Translations under genes and position numbers: made by a program
In this document: positions 55,300 to 63,622 of the stretch, in pieces
Layout of the letters: each line of letters opens with the position of its first letter
Numbering within the stretch: the stretch's first letter is position 1
Notes under the pieces: model-generated
The model's input: the letters and a program-made list of their open reading frames with translations, nothing else
Told to the model about the DNA's origin: nothing
The model's database searches: none
From: JAHZMA01 sp965205905
Lineage (GTDB): Bacteria > Pseudomonadota > Alphaproteobacteria > JABAAW01 > JAHZMA01
DNA: 64,000 bases
Direction of reading: 5' to 3'
NCBI GenBank assembly: GCA_965205905.1
Contig: CBDBHZ010000011.1
Span: forward strand, 496,001 to 560,000

Positions 55300-55325
55300 T
55301 TGGCATTTCTAATATGCCATTTTTA
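55287..55325 (+). repeat. 13-bp array at the stop of the second barrel gene
   Basis: TTATCATTTTTAG (55287-55299, last codons and TAG), TTGGCATTTCTAA (55300-55312) and TATGCCATTTTTA (55313-55325). The middle unit is identical to one in the array behind the first paralog. Confidence 0.75.
55302..55324 (+). terminator. weak intrinsic terminator after the second barrel gene
   Basis: GGCAT (55302-55306), a seven-base loop and ATGCC (55314-55318) followed by ATTTTT form a short stem with a T tail, made from two of the 13-bp units. The five-pair stem makes it weak. Confidence 0.45.
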
Positions 55326-55366
55326 AGATAATAAGGTAAAATAAAGCGATTTGCCTCATCATTACA

Positions 55367-55396
55367 TTGCCAATAGATGATGGGTTAGCGTATAAT
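55367..55396 (+). promoter_or_regulatory. sigma-70 promoter of tupBCA, apparently giving a leaderless mRNA
   Basis: TTGCCA (55367-55372) and TATAAT (55391-55396) are separated by 18 bp. The expected start point, about seven bases after the -10 box, coincides with the tupB ATG at 55403. No Shine-Dalgarno precedes that ATG. Confidence 0.6.
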
Positions 55397-55402
55397 ATTT
55401 TT

Positions 55403-56098
55403 ATGTCTTTTATCGCCACCCTCAAGCAAGCATTATGGTTGCTCATCAGCTTTGATGCAGCATTATGGGAAATTATTTTATTGTCTTTATGGGTTAGCCT
55501 ATGGGCATTATTGCTCGCGCTTATCTTTGCACTTTTTTTTGCAACTCTGATTGCCTTAAATGAATTTCGTGGCAAAAATCTTGTGCTGATTTTGCTCAAT
55601 GCCATGATGGGCTTGCCTCCCGTTTTTATCGGCTTATTGCTTTATATTCTTTTTTCGCGCAATGGCGTGTTGGGTTTTACGCAACTGCTTTACACCCCTA
55701 TCATTATGATTATCGCGCAAGCTGTGCTGATATTCCCTATCATCACCGCATTGGCAATAGAACAATTACAGCAACATTATGTCTATTACCGCCCTCTCTT
55801 CCATAATTTGCAATTATCATTTTGGCGGCAAAGCATTGCCTTGCTGTATGAATTGCGCTTTGCATTGATGATATTGCCAGTGGCAGGGTTAGGGCGCGGG
55901 CTTTCGGAAGTGGGCGCGGTGCTGATTGTGGGCGGCAATATTCAGCATTTCACCCGCACCATGACAACCAGTATCGTGTTAGAAACATCGCGTGGCAATA
56001 TCAGCTTTGCATTGGCATTGGGGTTGATATTGGTTGCCATTGGTGTGATTCTCAATATTATTTTTATGCTGATTAAGCAGAGGCAGAATAATGCCTGA
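55403..56098 (+). CDS. tupB: tungstate ABC transporter permease TupB
   Basis: The membrane subunit of the high-affinity tungstate importer, 231 residues with five or six helices. It has the permease coupling-loop region GLPPVFIGLLLYILFSRNG, and ILPVAGLGRGLSEVGAVLIVGGNI toward the end. TupB start sequences begin near SFIATLKQAL, which supports ATG 55403. It overlaps the ATPase gene by 8 bp. Related permeases for molybdate exist, but the linked TupA decides for tungstate. Confidence 0.88.
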   Translation: MSFIATLKQALWLLISFDAALWEIILLSLWVSLWALLLALIFALFFATLIALNEFRGKNLVLILLNAMMGLPPVFIGLLLYILFSRNGVLGFTQLLYTPIIMIIAQAVLIFPIITALAIEQLQQHYVYYRPLFHNLQLSFWRQSIALLYELRFALMILPVAGLGRGLSEVGAVLIVGGNIQHFTRTMTTSIVLETSRGNISFALALGLILVAIGVILNIIFMLIKQRQNNA

Positions 56099-56825
56099 AG
56101 AAACAATTGAAGAAATATTAGAACCATTAGAATTGCGTAATGCGTCGATAGGCTATGGCGAAACAACATTATTGCATCGCCTCAATATGGTATTTGCCAG
56201 TGATAGAATAAGTTTCGTGGCAGGCGCAAATGGCGTTGGTAAATCTTTATTGCTTAAAACATTGGCGGGTTTGATTGCGCCACAACAAGGCATGGTGAGT
56301 GGCATCAAGCATCACTTACCCGCATTGATGCATCAAAAACCGATCATGCTGAATCGGTCGGCTCAAGAAAATTTGAGGTTTATTACGCGCGCTGAAAAAA
56401 CTGATAATGCCCTCATCAGTGAGGTGTTAGGGCAGGTTGGCTTGTTTGATATGCGCCATAAAAATGCGATGGCATTATCAGTTGGTCAGCAAAAATTGCT
56501 CTCTTTTGCGATGCTGATGCTGATGCGGCGCGATTATTGGTTGCTAGACGAGCCAACTGCCAGCCTTGCGCCCGATACCAAAAATAAGATTGAACGGTTG
56601 ATAAAAGATGCCCGCAAGCAGGGGCAGAAAATGGTGATTGTTAGCCATGATATGGCGCAGATTAAATTATTAGCAAAGGGCAAAGATGATATTTTATTTT
56701 TGCATCATACTGATGAAATACCAGAGATAAAATCGATACAGCTGATACAGGTGAGTGATTTTTTTAAGAATCCGCCCCACAGTCAAGCCGCAGAATTTAT
56801 CAATGATATAGGGGGTAATCGATGA
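56091..56825 (+). CDS. tupC: tungstate ABC transporter ATP-binding protein TupC
   Basis: A 244-residue ATPase with Walker A GANGVGKSLL, signature LSVGQQKLLS and Walker B YWLLDEPTASLAPD, followed by an H-loop SHDMAQI. It overlaps tupB by 8 bp and tupA by 4 bp (ATGA), so subunit synthesis is coupled. The C-terminal part after about residue 205 is less conserved. Confidence 0.9.
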   Translation: MPEETIEEILEPLELRNASIGYGETTLLHRLNMVFASDRISFVAGANGVGKSLLLKTLAGLIAPQQGMVSGIKHHLPALMHQKPIMLNRSAQENLRFITRAEKTDNALISEVLGQVGLFDMRHKNAMALSVGQQKLLSFAMLMLMRRDYWLLDEPTASLAPDTKNKIERLIKDARKQGQKMVIVSHDMAQIKLLAKGKDDILFLHHTDEIPEIKSIQLIQVSDFFKNPPHSQAAEFINDIGGNR

Positions 56826-57652
56826 GAATCTTTATCAGTATATTATCTGCTATGGTGTTATTTTTCGTGTCACTTTCATCATATGCCAAAGATAAACAGC
56901 TCTTGCTTGCCACCACCACATCGATTCACAATTCAGGCTTGCTAGATATATTATTGCAAAACTTTGAAAAAAACCACGATATTACCGTCAAAGCGGTGAT
57001 TCAGGGCAGCGGTCTTGCCATCAGAAGCGCGATTGATGGCAATGCTGATGTGATTATCACCCATGCGCCAGAAGCAGAGATTGAGCTTATCGCCAGTGGC
57101 TATGGGGTGAAACGCTATCCGTTTATGTATAATCATTTTGTGATTGTTGGACCCCAAGAGGCATTGAATCTTGATGCCACTGATGTATTGTCATCTTTAC
57201 AAAAAATCGCCACCAAACGTGCATTATTTGTATCGCGTGGTGATGATAGCGGCACCCATCAAAAAGAAATGGCGTTATGGCAAAAATTAGGAATTATGCC
57301 TGATAGTCATAAAGGGTTTTTTAATTGGCGTCATCATTGGTATATTCAAAGTGGCACGGGAATGGGACAAAGCCTGTTGATTGCGTTTGAGAAAAATGCC
57401 TATATTTTAAGTGATGAGGCGACATGGTTGCGGTTTCGGTCGAAAATGGGCGATTATAAAATCCATGTTAAGGGCGATAAATTGCTGTTTAATCAATATA
57501 GCGTGATTGCCGTAAATCCTGAAAAACATCCTTATTTGCAATATCAATCAGCGGTAAAATTCATCAATTTTTTGATTGGTGCGGAGGGGCAAAAAATGAT
57601 TGCTGATTATAAAATTAGTGGCGAAACTGTGTTTTTTGCAAATGCAGAATAG
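56822..57652 (+). CDS. tupA: tungstate-binding periplasmic protein TupA
   Basis: This 276-residue binding protein has a signal peptide (about 1-22, ...SLSSYA) and the oxyanion-site signature ATTTSIHNSGLLDIL right after it; the TTTS stretch and DNSGLL-like follow-up are characteristic of TupA rather than ModA. Later segments VSRGDDSGTHQKEMALW and YIQSGTGMGQSLLIAF also match. Tungsten serves formate dehydrogenases and aldehyde oxidoreductases; none is in the window. Confidence 0.92.
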   Translation: MRIFISILSAMVLFFVSLSSYAKDKQLLLATTTSIHNSGLLDILLQNFEKNHDITVKAVIQGSGLAIRSAIDGNADVIITHAPEAEIELIASGYGVKRYPFMYNHFVIVGPQEALNLDATDVLSSLQKIATKRALFVSRGDDSGTHQKEMALWQKLGIMPDSHKGFFNWRHHWYIQSGTGMGQSLLIAFEKNAYILSDEATWLRFRSKMGDYKIHVKGDKLLFNQYSVIAVNPEKHPYLQYQSAVKFINFLIGAEGQKMIADYKISGETVFFANAE

Positions 57653-57672
57653 GGCAGTGTTAAGGGGATAAC

Positions 57673-58593
57673 ATGTTACAAAAATATCAGCGCCTCATTG
57701 GCATATCGCTAGGGTTATTGGCAACCATATCATTTGGGCTTACATTGCCAATTACCCGCTATCTGTATCTATCAGGCTTTTCGGTGTGGGATACCGCCAT
57801 CGCGCGTTGCTTATTTGCAGGCATTTTTGCGGCAATCGTTTTGATTGTTACCAGACAAAAACTGCCCGCTAAAAAATATTTGCTCCGCTTATTCATCATG
57901 GGGCTAACAGTATCGCTGGGTTTCTCTACGGCTGTTAGCTATGGCATGGCATTAGCACCTGCCAGTAATGGTGGCGTGATTTTAGCGGGCAATAGTCTTG
58001 CTATCGTGTTATTTGCAAGTTTGCTTGCGGGCGAAAAACCATCATGGCAATTTTGGATGGTGATTATCACTGGATTTATGCTGATTGCCACATTTTCGTA
58101 TCTGGTGAATGGGGCGGTCAATGTTTTTAGCGTCTATTATGGTGAGTTGGCAATTTTGGTGGCGGTGATTATGGCAGGTTATAGCCATGCACAAGGTGGC
58201 GTTTATGCCAAAGAGCTCGGTAGTTGGCAAGTGATATGCTGGGCGATGGCATTCTCGTTACCAATAGTGGTGCCGTTAAGCATTTGGTTGGTAGATTTTA
58301 CCACCATCACTGCTAATGCGTGGCATTTCAGCAATTTACTCTATGTCAGCATTGTTAATAATTGTGCGATATTTTTTATTTGGTATTATGCGATGAAATT
58401 GGGCGGTATTTCAAAAACTGCACAGTTAAAATTGCTACAGCCTTTTTTCACTTTTATTGCCGCCGTGTTATTTTTGGGTGAGCCATTTGACCCGATGGTT
58501 ATCATATTTATTGTTCTAATCGTGGCATTGATTGTGATAGGGCAAAATTGCCATGTCGCCCAAAAATCTGCCAAAGAATCTAATATGAAATGA
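57673..58593 (+). CDS. EamA/DMT transporter, first of two paralogs
   Basis: A 306-residue ten-helix transporter with two EamA repeats. It begins 20 bp after tupA with AAGGGG upstream. It shares with the next gene the stretches LTLPITRYLYL, VTRQKLP, PASNGGVILAGN, NVFSVYYGEL, GSWQVICWAM and GGISKTAQLKLLQPF. The substrate is not readable, though its location between a metal-oxyanion importer and dddP is notable. Confidence 0.86.
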   Translation: MLQKYQRLIGISLGLLATISFGLTLPITRYLYLSGFSVWDTAIARCLFAGIFAAIVLIVTRQKLPAKKYLLRLFIMGLTVSLGFSTAVSYGMALAPASNGGVILAGNSLAIVLFASLLAGEKPSWQFWMVIITGFMLIATFSYLVNGAVNVFSVYYGELAILVAVIMAGYSHAQGGVYAKELGSWQVICWAMAFSLPIVVPLSIWLVDFTTITANAWHFSNLLYVSIVNNCAIFFIWYYAMKLGGISKTAQLKLLQPFFTFIAAVLFLGEPFDPMVIIFIVLIVALIVIGQNCHVAQKSAKESNMK

Positions 58594-58783
58594 GATATTA
58601 TCAACTGATACAATTCAATCATAATGGTTGCAAATTACTTTGATATTGCAAAAATTGTTATATTATGATAGTAAATGAGAGAGCTAGTGATAAATGCGAA
58701 TGCGCTATTTGTAAAATGGCTAGCATTTTGCTTAACTGATAAATCTAAATAAAGATTAAGTAACATTCAAAAAGAGAATATAA

Positions 58784-59734
58784 ATGATTTTAGATAAGTT
58801 TTTACATGATTTACATGATGTGTATGAGCATCAAATCCATAATTACCATTTGATAGGTGTTTTACTGGGGGTGGTGGCAGTTAGCTGCTTTGCAATGACG
58901 CTGCCGATGACGCGCTATTTATTCTTACTTGATTTAACGGTTTGGGATGTTGCGGTAGGGCGTAGCCTGATTGGTGCATTATTCGCTTTGGTTTTGTTAA
59001 TTGTTACCAGACAAAAATTACCACAAAAGAAATTCTTACCAAAATTATTGTTGGTTGGCATTGCCGCCGCCTTTGGCTTTAACTTATTGATTACTTACGG
59101 CACGCATAGTGTGCCAGCCAGCAATGGCGGGGTAATATTGGCAGCGAACGGTATCAGCGCGGCATTATTTGCAAGAATATTATCGCCAGAACGCCCATCA
59201 TTGAAATTTTGGGTAACATCGCTTGCAGGCTTTGTTTTGATTATTGTATTTTCGTACCTATCCAATGGCTCGGTGAATGTTTTACAAGTCTATTATGGCG
59301 AATTGGCATTGTTAGGCGCGGTATTGATGGCAGGTATCAGCCATGCGCTGGGCGCTGTGCTCGCCCGCGAAATGGGCAGTTGGCAGGTGATATGCTGGGC
59401 AATGGTGATGACATTACCGCTGTTAATTCCCTTATCATTCATCGTGATGGATTTTAACGCCATTGAATATTTGAGTGCTTGGGGCTGGTTTCACATGATG
59501 TTTTTAGGGGTGGTGAATAGCTGCTTTGTGTTTTTCATGTGGTATCATGCCATGATATTGGGCGGTATTTCAAAAACCACGCAATTACAATTATCAAAGC
59601 CTTTCATCACTTTTTTTGTAGCGGTTATATGGTTAAGCGAACCATTTGATCCATTGGTCATTATCTTTATGGTGTTAATGGTGTTGGTGATTTTTGTGAG
59701 CCAGCGCACCCATGTAGCAGAATCTCAAAAATAA
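58784..59734 (+). CDS. EamA/DMT transporter, second paralog
   Basis: A 316-residue paralog of the preceding gene with the same motif order (MTLPMTRYLFL, VTRQKLPQKK, PASNGGVILAAN, NVLQVYYGEL, GSWQVICWAM, GGISKTTQLQLSKPF) and a 20-residue longer N-terminus. The 190-bp gap before it suggests its own promoter. Duplicated EamA transporters in front of dddP could handle DMSP or another osmolyte, but this is speculation. Confidence 0.86.
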   Translation: MILDKFLHDLHDVYEHQIHNYHLIGVLLGVVAVSCFAMTLPMTRYLFLLDLTVWDVAVGRSLIGALFALVLLIVTRQKLPQKKFLPKLLLVGIAAAFGFNLLITYGTHSVPASNGGVILAANGISAALFARILSPERPSLKFWVTSLAGFVLIIVFSYLSNGSVNVLQVYYGELALLGAVLMAGISHALGAVLAREMGSWQVICWAMVMTLPLLIPLSFIVMDFNAIEYLSAWGWFHMMFLGVVNSCFVFFMWYHAMILGGISKTTQLQLSKPFITFFVAVIWLSEPFDPLVIIFMVLMVLVIFVSQRTHVAESQK

Positions 59735-59768
59735 AGTAGGTTTTATGATTGTTGCTTGACTCATTCTT

Positions 59769-59808
59769 ACTTTCATGTATTAGATAATATATCGACTATA
59801 TTGAAAGT
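59769..59808. promoter_or_regulatory. inverted repeat in the dddP leader
   Basis: ACTTTCA (59769-59775) and TGAAAGT (59802-59808) are exact inverted copies separated by 26 bases, just before the ribosome site. A TTGACT at 59756 may be a -35 element. It could be an operator or a leader stem. Confidence 0.35.
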
Positions 59809-59817
59809 AAGGTGATG

Positions 59818-61158
59818 ATGATGGCTTCATTTACGCGCAAGATTGACCCCAGTAAATCGTTAAAGAAACGGTTAAAGCCAGACTATTCTGAAGATAATAA
59901 TGACAGGGTAGAAATTGGACCCACCCAGCTTGCTTTTGATGAATGGCAACAAGCAGGATTAACGCCGCCTAACCTACCCATCATGCGTGCCAAACGGCAT
60001 GAACGGTTGGTGCAACAGATTAATTTTCATCAGCTAGACGCACTTTTAATTTTTGACCCACTATCGATTCGCTATGCCACTGATTACCCGAATATGCAAT
60101 TATGGAACACGCATAATCCGTTTCGGGCGGTGTTGGTAACGGCTTCGGGCTATATGGTGTTATGGGATTTTACAGATGGCGATTACGCGTCAGAATTAAA
60201 CCCTGCCATCAAAGAAGTGCGCCCATGTTTGCGTTTTTTTTATTTTTTGGGCGGTGATAGGGTAGAAGAAAAAGCCGATGATTTTGCGAGCGAAGTCGCT
60301 TTGATGATGCAAAAACATACAGGCGGTGGCAAAAGATTAGGCATTGATAAAATCCCGATGCAAGCCTATCAGGGGCTGAAAGATAAAGGCTTTATCATTA
60401 AAAATGGCGAGGCGGTGATGGAACGCACCCGTTCGGTGAAAAACGCAGAAGAAATTAACGCCATGCGCTGTGCGGTCTATTCTTGCGAACAAGCGATAGA
60501 TGAGATGAAAGCAGTCGCGCAAGTGGGCGTTACTGAAAATGATGTATGGGCTGAACTGCATAAGGGCAATATCAAGCGTGGTGGTGAATGGATTGAAACG
60601 CGGCTGATGGCATCGGGGCAACGCACCAACCCATGGTTTCAGGAATGCGGGCCACGCATTATCGGCAATAATGAAATTTTGGCATTTGATACTGATTTGA
60701 TAGGCGTTTATGGGTTTTGTGTTGATGTATCACGCACATGGTTTATGGGTGATGGGTCTATCGGCGGGGGCACGCCAACCCATCGGCAAAAAGATATGTT
60801 TAAGGTGGCGTTAGAACAGATTGAATATAACGCATCACTCTTAAAAGCAGGCATGGGATTCTTGGAACTGACCGATAAAGCCTTGCCATTACCCGAACAA
60901 TATGTGGCGCAACGCTATAGCTGTCCGTATCATGGGGTAGGGTTATGTGATGAATGGCCGTTAATACCCTACCCGATGGATAAAGAAGAGTTTGGTTATG
61001 ATGGTGTGTTAGAAGTGGGCATGGCGATATGTGTGGAAGCCTATATTGGCGAGGTTGGCGGTGTTGATGGTATCAAGCTAGAAAATCAGTTTATTATCAC
61101 TGAAAATGGCGCGGAACAATTAAGCAATTATCCTTATGATAAAAAATTAATGGGATAA
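59818..61158 (+). CDS. dddP: DMSP lyase DddP (M24 metallopeptidase fold)
   Basis: DddP cleaves dimethylsulfoniopropionate to dimethyl sulfide and acrylate with an M24-type dimetal fold. The 446-residue protein keeps family-specific segments: RVEIGPTQLAFDEW, NMQLWNTHNPFRAVLV, RGGEWIETRLMASG, NPWFQECGPRI and the ending KKLMG. The metal ligands are all present: D-x-D in AFDTDL, Asp in CVDVSRTW, His in YHGVGLCDEW, Glu in CVEAYI and Glu in KLENQF. Four ATG/GTG codons run together at 59812-59823; AAGG at 59809-59812 favours 59818 or 59821. A general Xaa-Pro peptidase is the alternative but the matches are DddP-specific. Confidence 0.9.
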   Translation: MMASFTRKIDPSKSLKKRLKPDYSEDNNDRVEIGPTQLAFDEWQQAGLTPPNLPIMRAKRHERLVQQINFHQLDALLIFDPLSIRYATDYPNMQLWNTHNPFRAVLVTASGYMVLWDFTDGDYASELNPAIKEVRPCLRFFYFLGGDRVEEKADDFASEVALMMQKHTGGGKRLGIDKIPMQAYQGLKDKGFIIKNGEAVMERTRSVKNAEEINAMRCAVYSCEQAIDEMKAVAQVGVTENDVWAELHKGNIKRGGEWIETRLMASGQRTNPWFQECGPRIIGNNEILAFDTDLIGVYGFCVDVSRTWFMGDGSIGGGTPTHRQKDMFKVALEQIEYNASLLKAGMGFLELTDKALPLPEQYVAQRYSCPYHGVGLCDEWPLIPYPMDKEEFGYDGVLEVGMAICVEAYIGEVGGVDGIKLENQFIITENGAEQLSNYPYDKKLMG

Positions 61159-61162
61159 TCTA

Positions 61163-61651
61163 TCAGCGATTGGTGCCATTTTGCTTTTGTTGAATCTGCT
61201 GATTCCATGTCGACTTAATATAGCTTAAGACGGCAATAATCTCATCATCGGTTAATAATGTTTCGTAACGTGGCATACGGGTTAAATATTCTTCTTTGGT
61301 GAAATAACCCACCCCATATTTGGTGAGAAGAAACAAATTCATATCCGAATGATGCCATGTATGCCCCGTCTCATCATGTGGCGGTGCAGGCAGATAGCCG
61401 TCATCATCTAATGCGCGCCAATTTGCTTGCCCTTGTAATTTTTTGCCATGACACGAAGCACAATTCTCAAAATAGGTAATTTTGCCTAAAAAAACTGTTT
61501 TTGGGTCATCATGCTGTAGTTTTATTTTAGGTATCGGATTGTTGTTTGCTGTGGCAGTAGATGGCGTCGCCCCATACTGCCAAATGCCAATCACAATAAT
61601 GGCACACGCGATAATGCCGAAAAATATAATTATTTTTGTGTTTTTTATCAT
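61163..61651 (-). CDS. membrane-anchored monohaem cytochrome c
   Basis: A 162-residue class I cytochrome c: one N-terminal helix (about 6-26) that anchors it in the inner membrane, the haem motif CASCH (64-68), and a likely methionine ligand in the segment TRMPRYE near residue 125. It probably carries electrons in the periplasm. A specific redox partner is not evident. The gene ends 4 bp from dddP and diverges from the NDUFA9-like gene. Confidence 0.88.
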   Translation of the reverse strand: MIKNTKIIIFFGIIACAIIVIGIWQYGATPSTATANNNPIPKIKLQHDDPKTVFLGKITYFENCASCHGKKLQGQANWRALDDDGYLPAPPHDETGHTWHHSDMNLFLLTKYGVGYFTKEEYLTRMPRYETLLTDDEIIAVLSYIKSTWNQQIQQKQNGTNR

Positions 61652-61735
61652 ACGCTATTATAAGATATTATGATGAGGCAGTCAAGCAAAATTTAATATA
61701 TTGTTGTTTTCTTGCTTATTGTCTTGCATTGAAAC

Positions 61736-62806
61736 ATGCTTATCCGATATATTACTGGCATGATGAGTAATTTTATATCAGCAGATTTACATGGAAGAAT
61801 TATCACCGTGATTGGTGGTTCGGGTTTTTTAGGGCGTTACATTGTAGGGCGTTTGCTAAAAGCTGGGGCATCGGTGCGGGTATTGGTGCGTAATATTGAA
61901 AGTGCAGGGCATCTGAAACCGCTTGCTACTCCCAATCAGCTGATTATTTTATCGGCAAATATCACTGATGAGCGTTCTTTACGTTTGGCAATTAAAGGTT
62001 CGGATGATGTGATAAATTTGGTTGGCATTATTGCCGAAACCGTCGGACAAAAATTCACCAAAACCCATATAGAGGGCGCGGAAAATATTGCTAAAATTTG
62101 CACGCAAACGGGCGTTAAAAGATTAATCCATTTCTCAGCGATTGGCGCATCGGAAAATAGCAATATCAAATATGCCAAAAGCAAGGCGTTAGGCGAGGCA
62201 CAGGTGAATAAAGCTTTCCCTGATGCGATTATCATTCGCCCGTCTTTGGTGTTTGGAAAGTATGACCATTTTTTCAATATGATGGCACGCATTGCGCTTG
62301 TATCGCCAATTATTCCACTGATTGGTGGTGGCGAGACAAAGTTTCAGCCGATTTATGCCGGCGATTTAGCGGTGGCAGTGCATCATCTCTTGCTAGAAAA
62401 AAAGCCGAAACATAAAATTTATGAATTGGGCGGCCCTGATATTGTATCGATGAAAGAAATGATGCGGATTATGGTTGGCGAAATTGGCTATCAGCGGATT
62501 GTATTATCAGTGCCATTATGGCTATCGTTGCTGATGGGGCGTTTTTTGAACCTATTGCCAAAACCACCTTTAACAGTTGAGCAGGTGCGGTTATTACAAC
62601 AAGATAATATTGCCGATAGCCGTGTGGCGGGCTTGGCTGAATTGGGAATTCAACCACAGACTTTGGGCAGTATCTTGCCATCTTATATGGATGCTTATTG
62701 CAAGGGCGGACGCTATGCGTCACTGCGCCATCACTATCATTCGGAATTATTATCGCAAGAAATCACCGAAGATAGAAAAATCATCGACGCCAATAAGGCG
62801 GAATAA
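61736..62806 (+). CDS. NDUFA9-family NAD(P)-binding protein of complex I
   Basis: An extended short-chain-dehydrogenase-type protein of 356 residues with the nucleotide-binding GGSGFLG (27-33), VRVLVRN, LVGIIAE and KLAKSKALGE-like segments. This pattern matches the bacterial homologs of NDUFA9, a complex I accessory subunit that binds NADPH without a complete catalytic site. ATG codons at 61760 and 61763 are alternative starts. It lies convergent with uppP. Confidence 0.85.
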   Translation: MLIRYITGMMSNFISADLHGRIITVIGGSGFLGRYIVGRLLKAGASVRVLVRNIESAGHLKPLATPNQLIILSANITDERSLRLAIKGSDDVINLVGIIAETVGQKFTKTHIEGAENIAKICTQTGVKRLIHFSAIGASENSNIKYAKSKALGEAQVNKAFPDAIIIRPSLVFGKYDHFFNMMARIALVSPIIPLIGGGETKFQPIYAGDLAVAVHHLLLEKKPKHKIYELGGPDIVSMKEMMRIMVGEIGYQRIVLSVPLWLSLLMGRFLNLLPKPPLTVEQVRLLQQDNIADSRVAGLAELGIQPQTLGSILPSYMDAYCKGGRYASLRHHYHSELLSQEITEDRKIIDANKAE

Positions 62807-62807
62807 C

Positions 62808-63620
62808 TTAAATAAAGGCGATAATCACAACGCCTAATAAAATGCGATAAATAATAAACGGCATAAAGCTAAATTTCTGTAACCAACGCATCAATAGCCA
62901 GACCGCGATAAAGGCAAAAATCGCTGATGCGATGAAGGCAAATAGAAAATGCGCCCAGAAAAAACCATCTTTATTGCTACTTAATTGCTCGGCAATGCTT
63001 AACAGCCCCGAAACGCCGATAATCGGAATCGCCAGCAACATCGAGAACCTTGCGGCTTCGGTGCGCTGCCAACCTAAAAAACGGGCGGCAGTCATGGTGA
63101 TGCCAGAACGGCTCACGCCCGGTATCAGTGCCAAAATTTGAGCAAAGCCAATGGTGAGTGCTGCTTTATTGCTGATGATAATATCGTTTCGTTGTGCCAT
63201 ACGGTCTGCCCATGCCAGTAACAATCCGAATAGAATCGAGCATAAGGCAATGATGAAGGGCGCGCGCAAATAAATCTCAATAATATCTTTTAAGAAAAAA
63301 CCAACCAAGCCCGCTGGAATGGTGGCGATGATGATATGCCATGAAAGTAAATCAGATTGTGTTAAGTCATTCATGTTTGTTTTGCGGAATATCTTCGAAC
63401 ATAAAGTAAAAAATCCCAATATGATGCGGTAAATATCGGCACGTAGATAAAAGATAATCGCCAGTAACGAGCCTAAATGCAGTGCAATATCAATCTCCAA
63501 CCCCTGATAACCCCATTGTAAAAAATAGGGAAGTAAAATAAGGTGCGCCGACGAGCTAATCGGTAAAAATTCGGTGATGCCTTGCACAAAGGCAAGAAAT
63601 GTTAATTGCAAATAATCCAT
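62808..63620 (-). CDS. uppP: undecaprenyl-diphosphatase UppP (BacA)
   Basis: UppP recycles undecaprenyl pyrophosphate to the monophosphate lipid carrier for peptidoglycan and polysaccharide synthesis. The 270-residue polytopic protein has the two catalytic regions EFLPISSSAHLIL (17-29) and PGVSRSGITM (about 166-175). It sits beside the NDUFA9-like gene as in many alphaproteobacteria. High-level expression gives bacitracin resistance in other bacteria. Confidence 0.95.
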   Translation of the reverse strand: MDYLQLTFLAFVQGITEFLPISSSAHLILLPYFLQWGYQGLEIDIALHLGSLLAIIFYLRADIYRIILGFFTLCSKIFRKTNMNDLTQSDLLSWHIIIATIPAGLVGFFLKDIIEIYLRAPFIIALCSILFGLLLAWADRMAQRNDIIISNKAALTIGFAQILALIPGVSRSGITMTAARFLGWQRTEAARFSMLLAIPIIGVSGLLSIAEQLSSNKDGFFWAHFLFAFIASAIFAFIAVWLLMRWLQKFSFMPFIIYRILLGVVIIAFI

Positions 63621-63622
63621 GA

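Noticed and set aside
55299..55402. Moco/tungsten-cofactor riboswitch before tupB
   Set aside because: The promoter lies directly against the ATG and leaves no leader RNA to fold.
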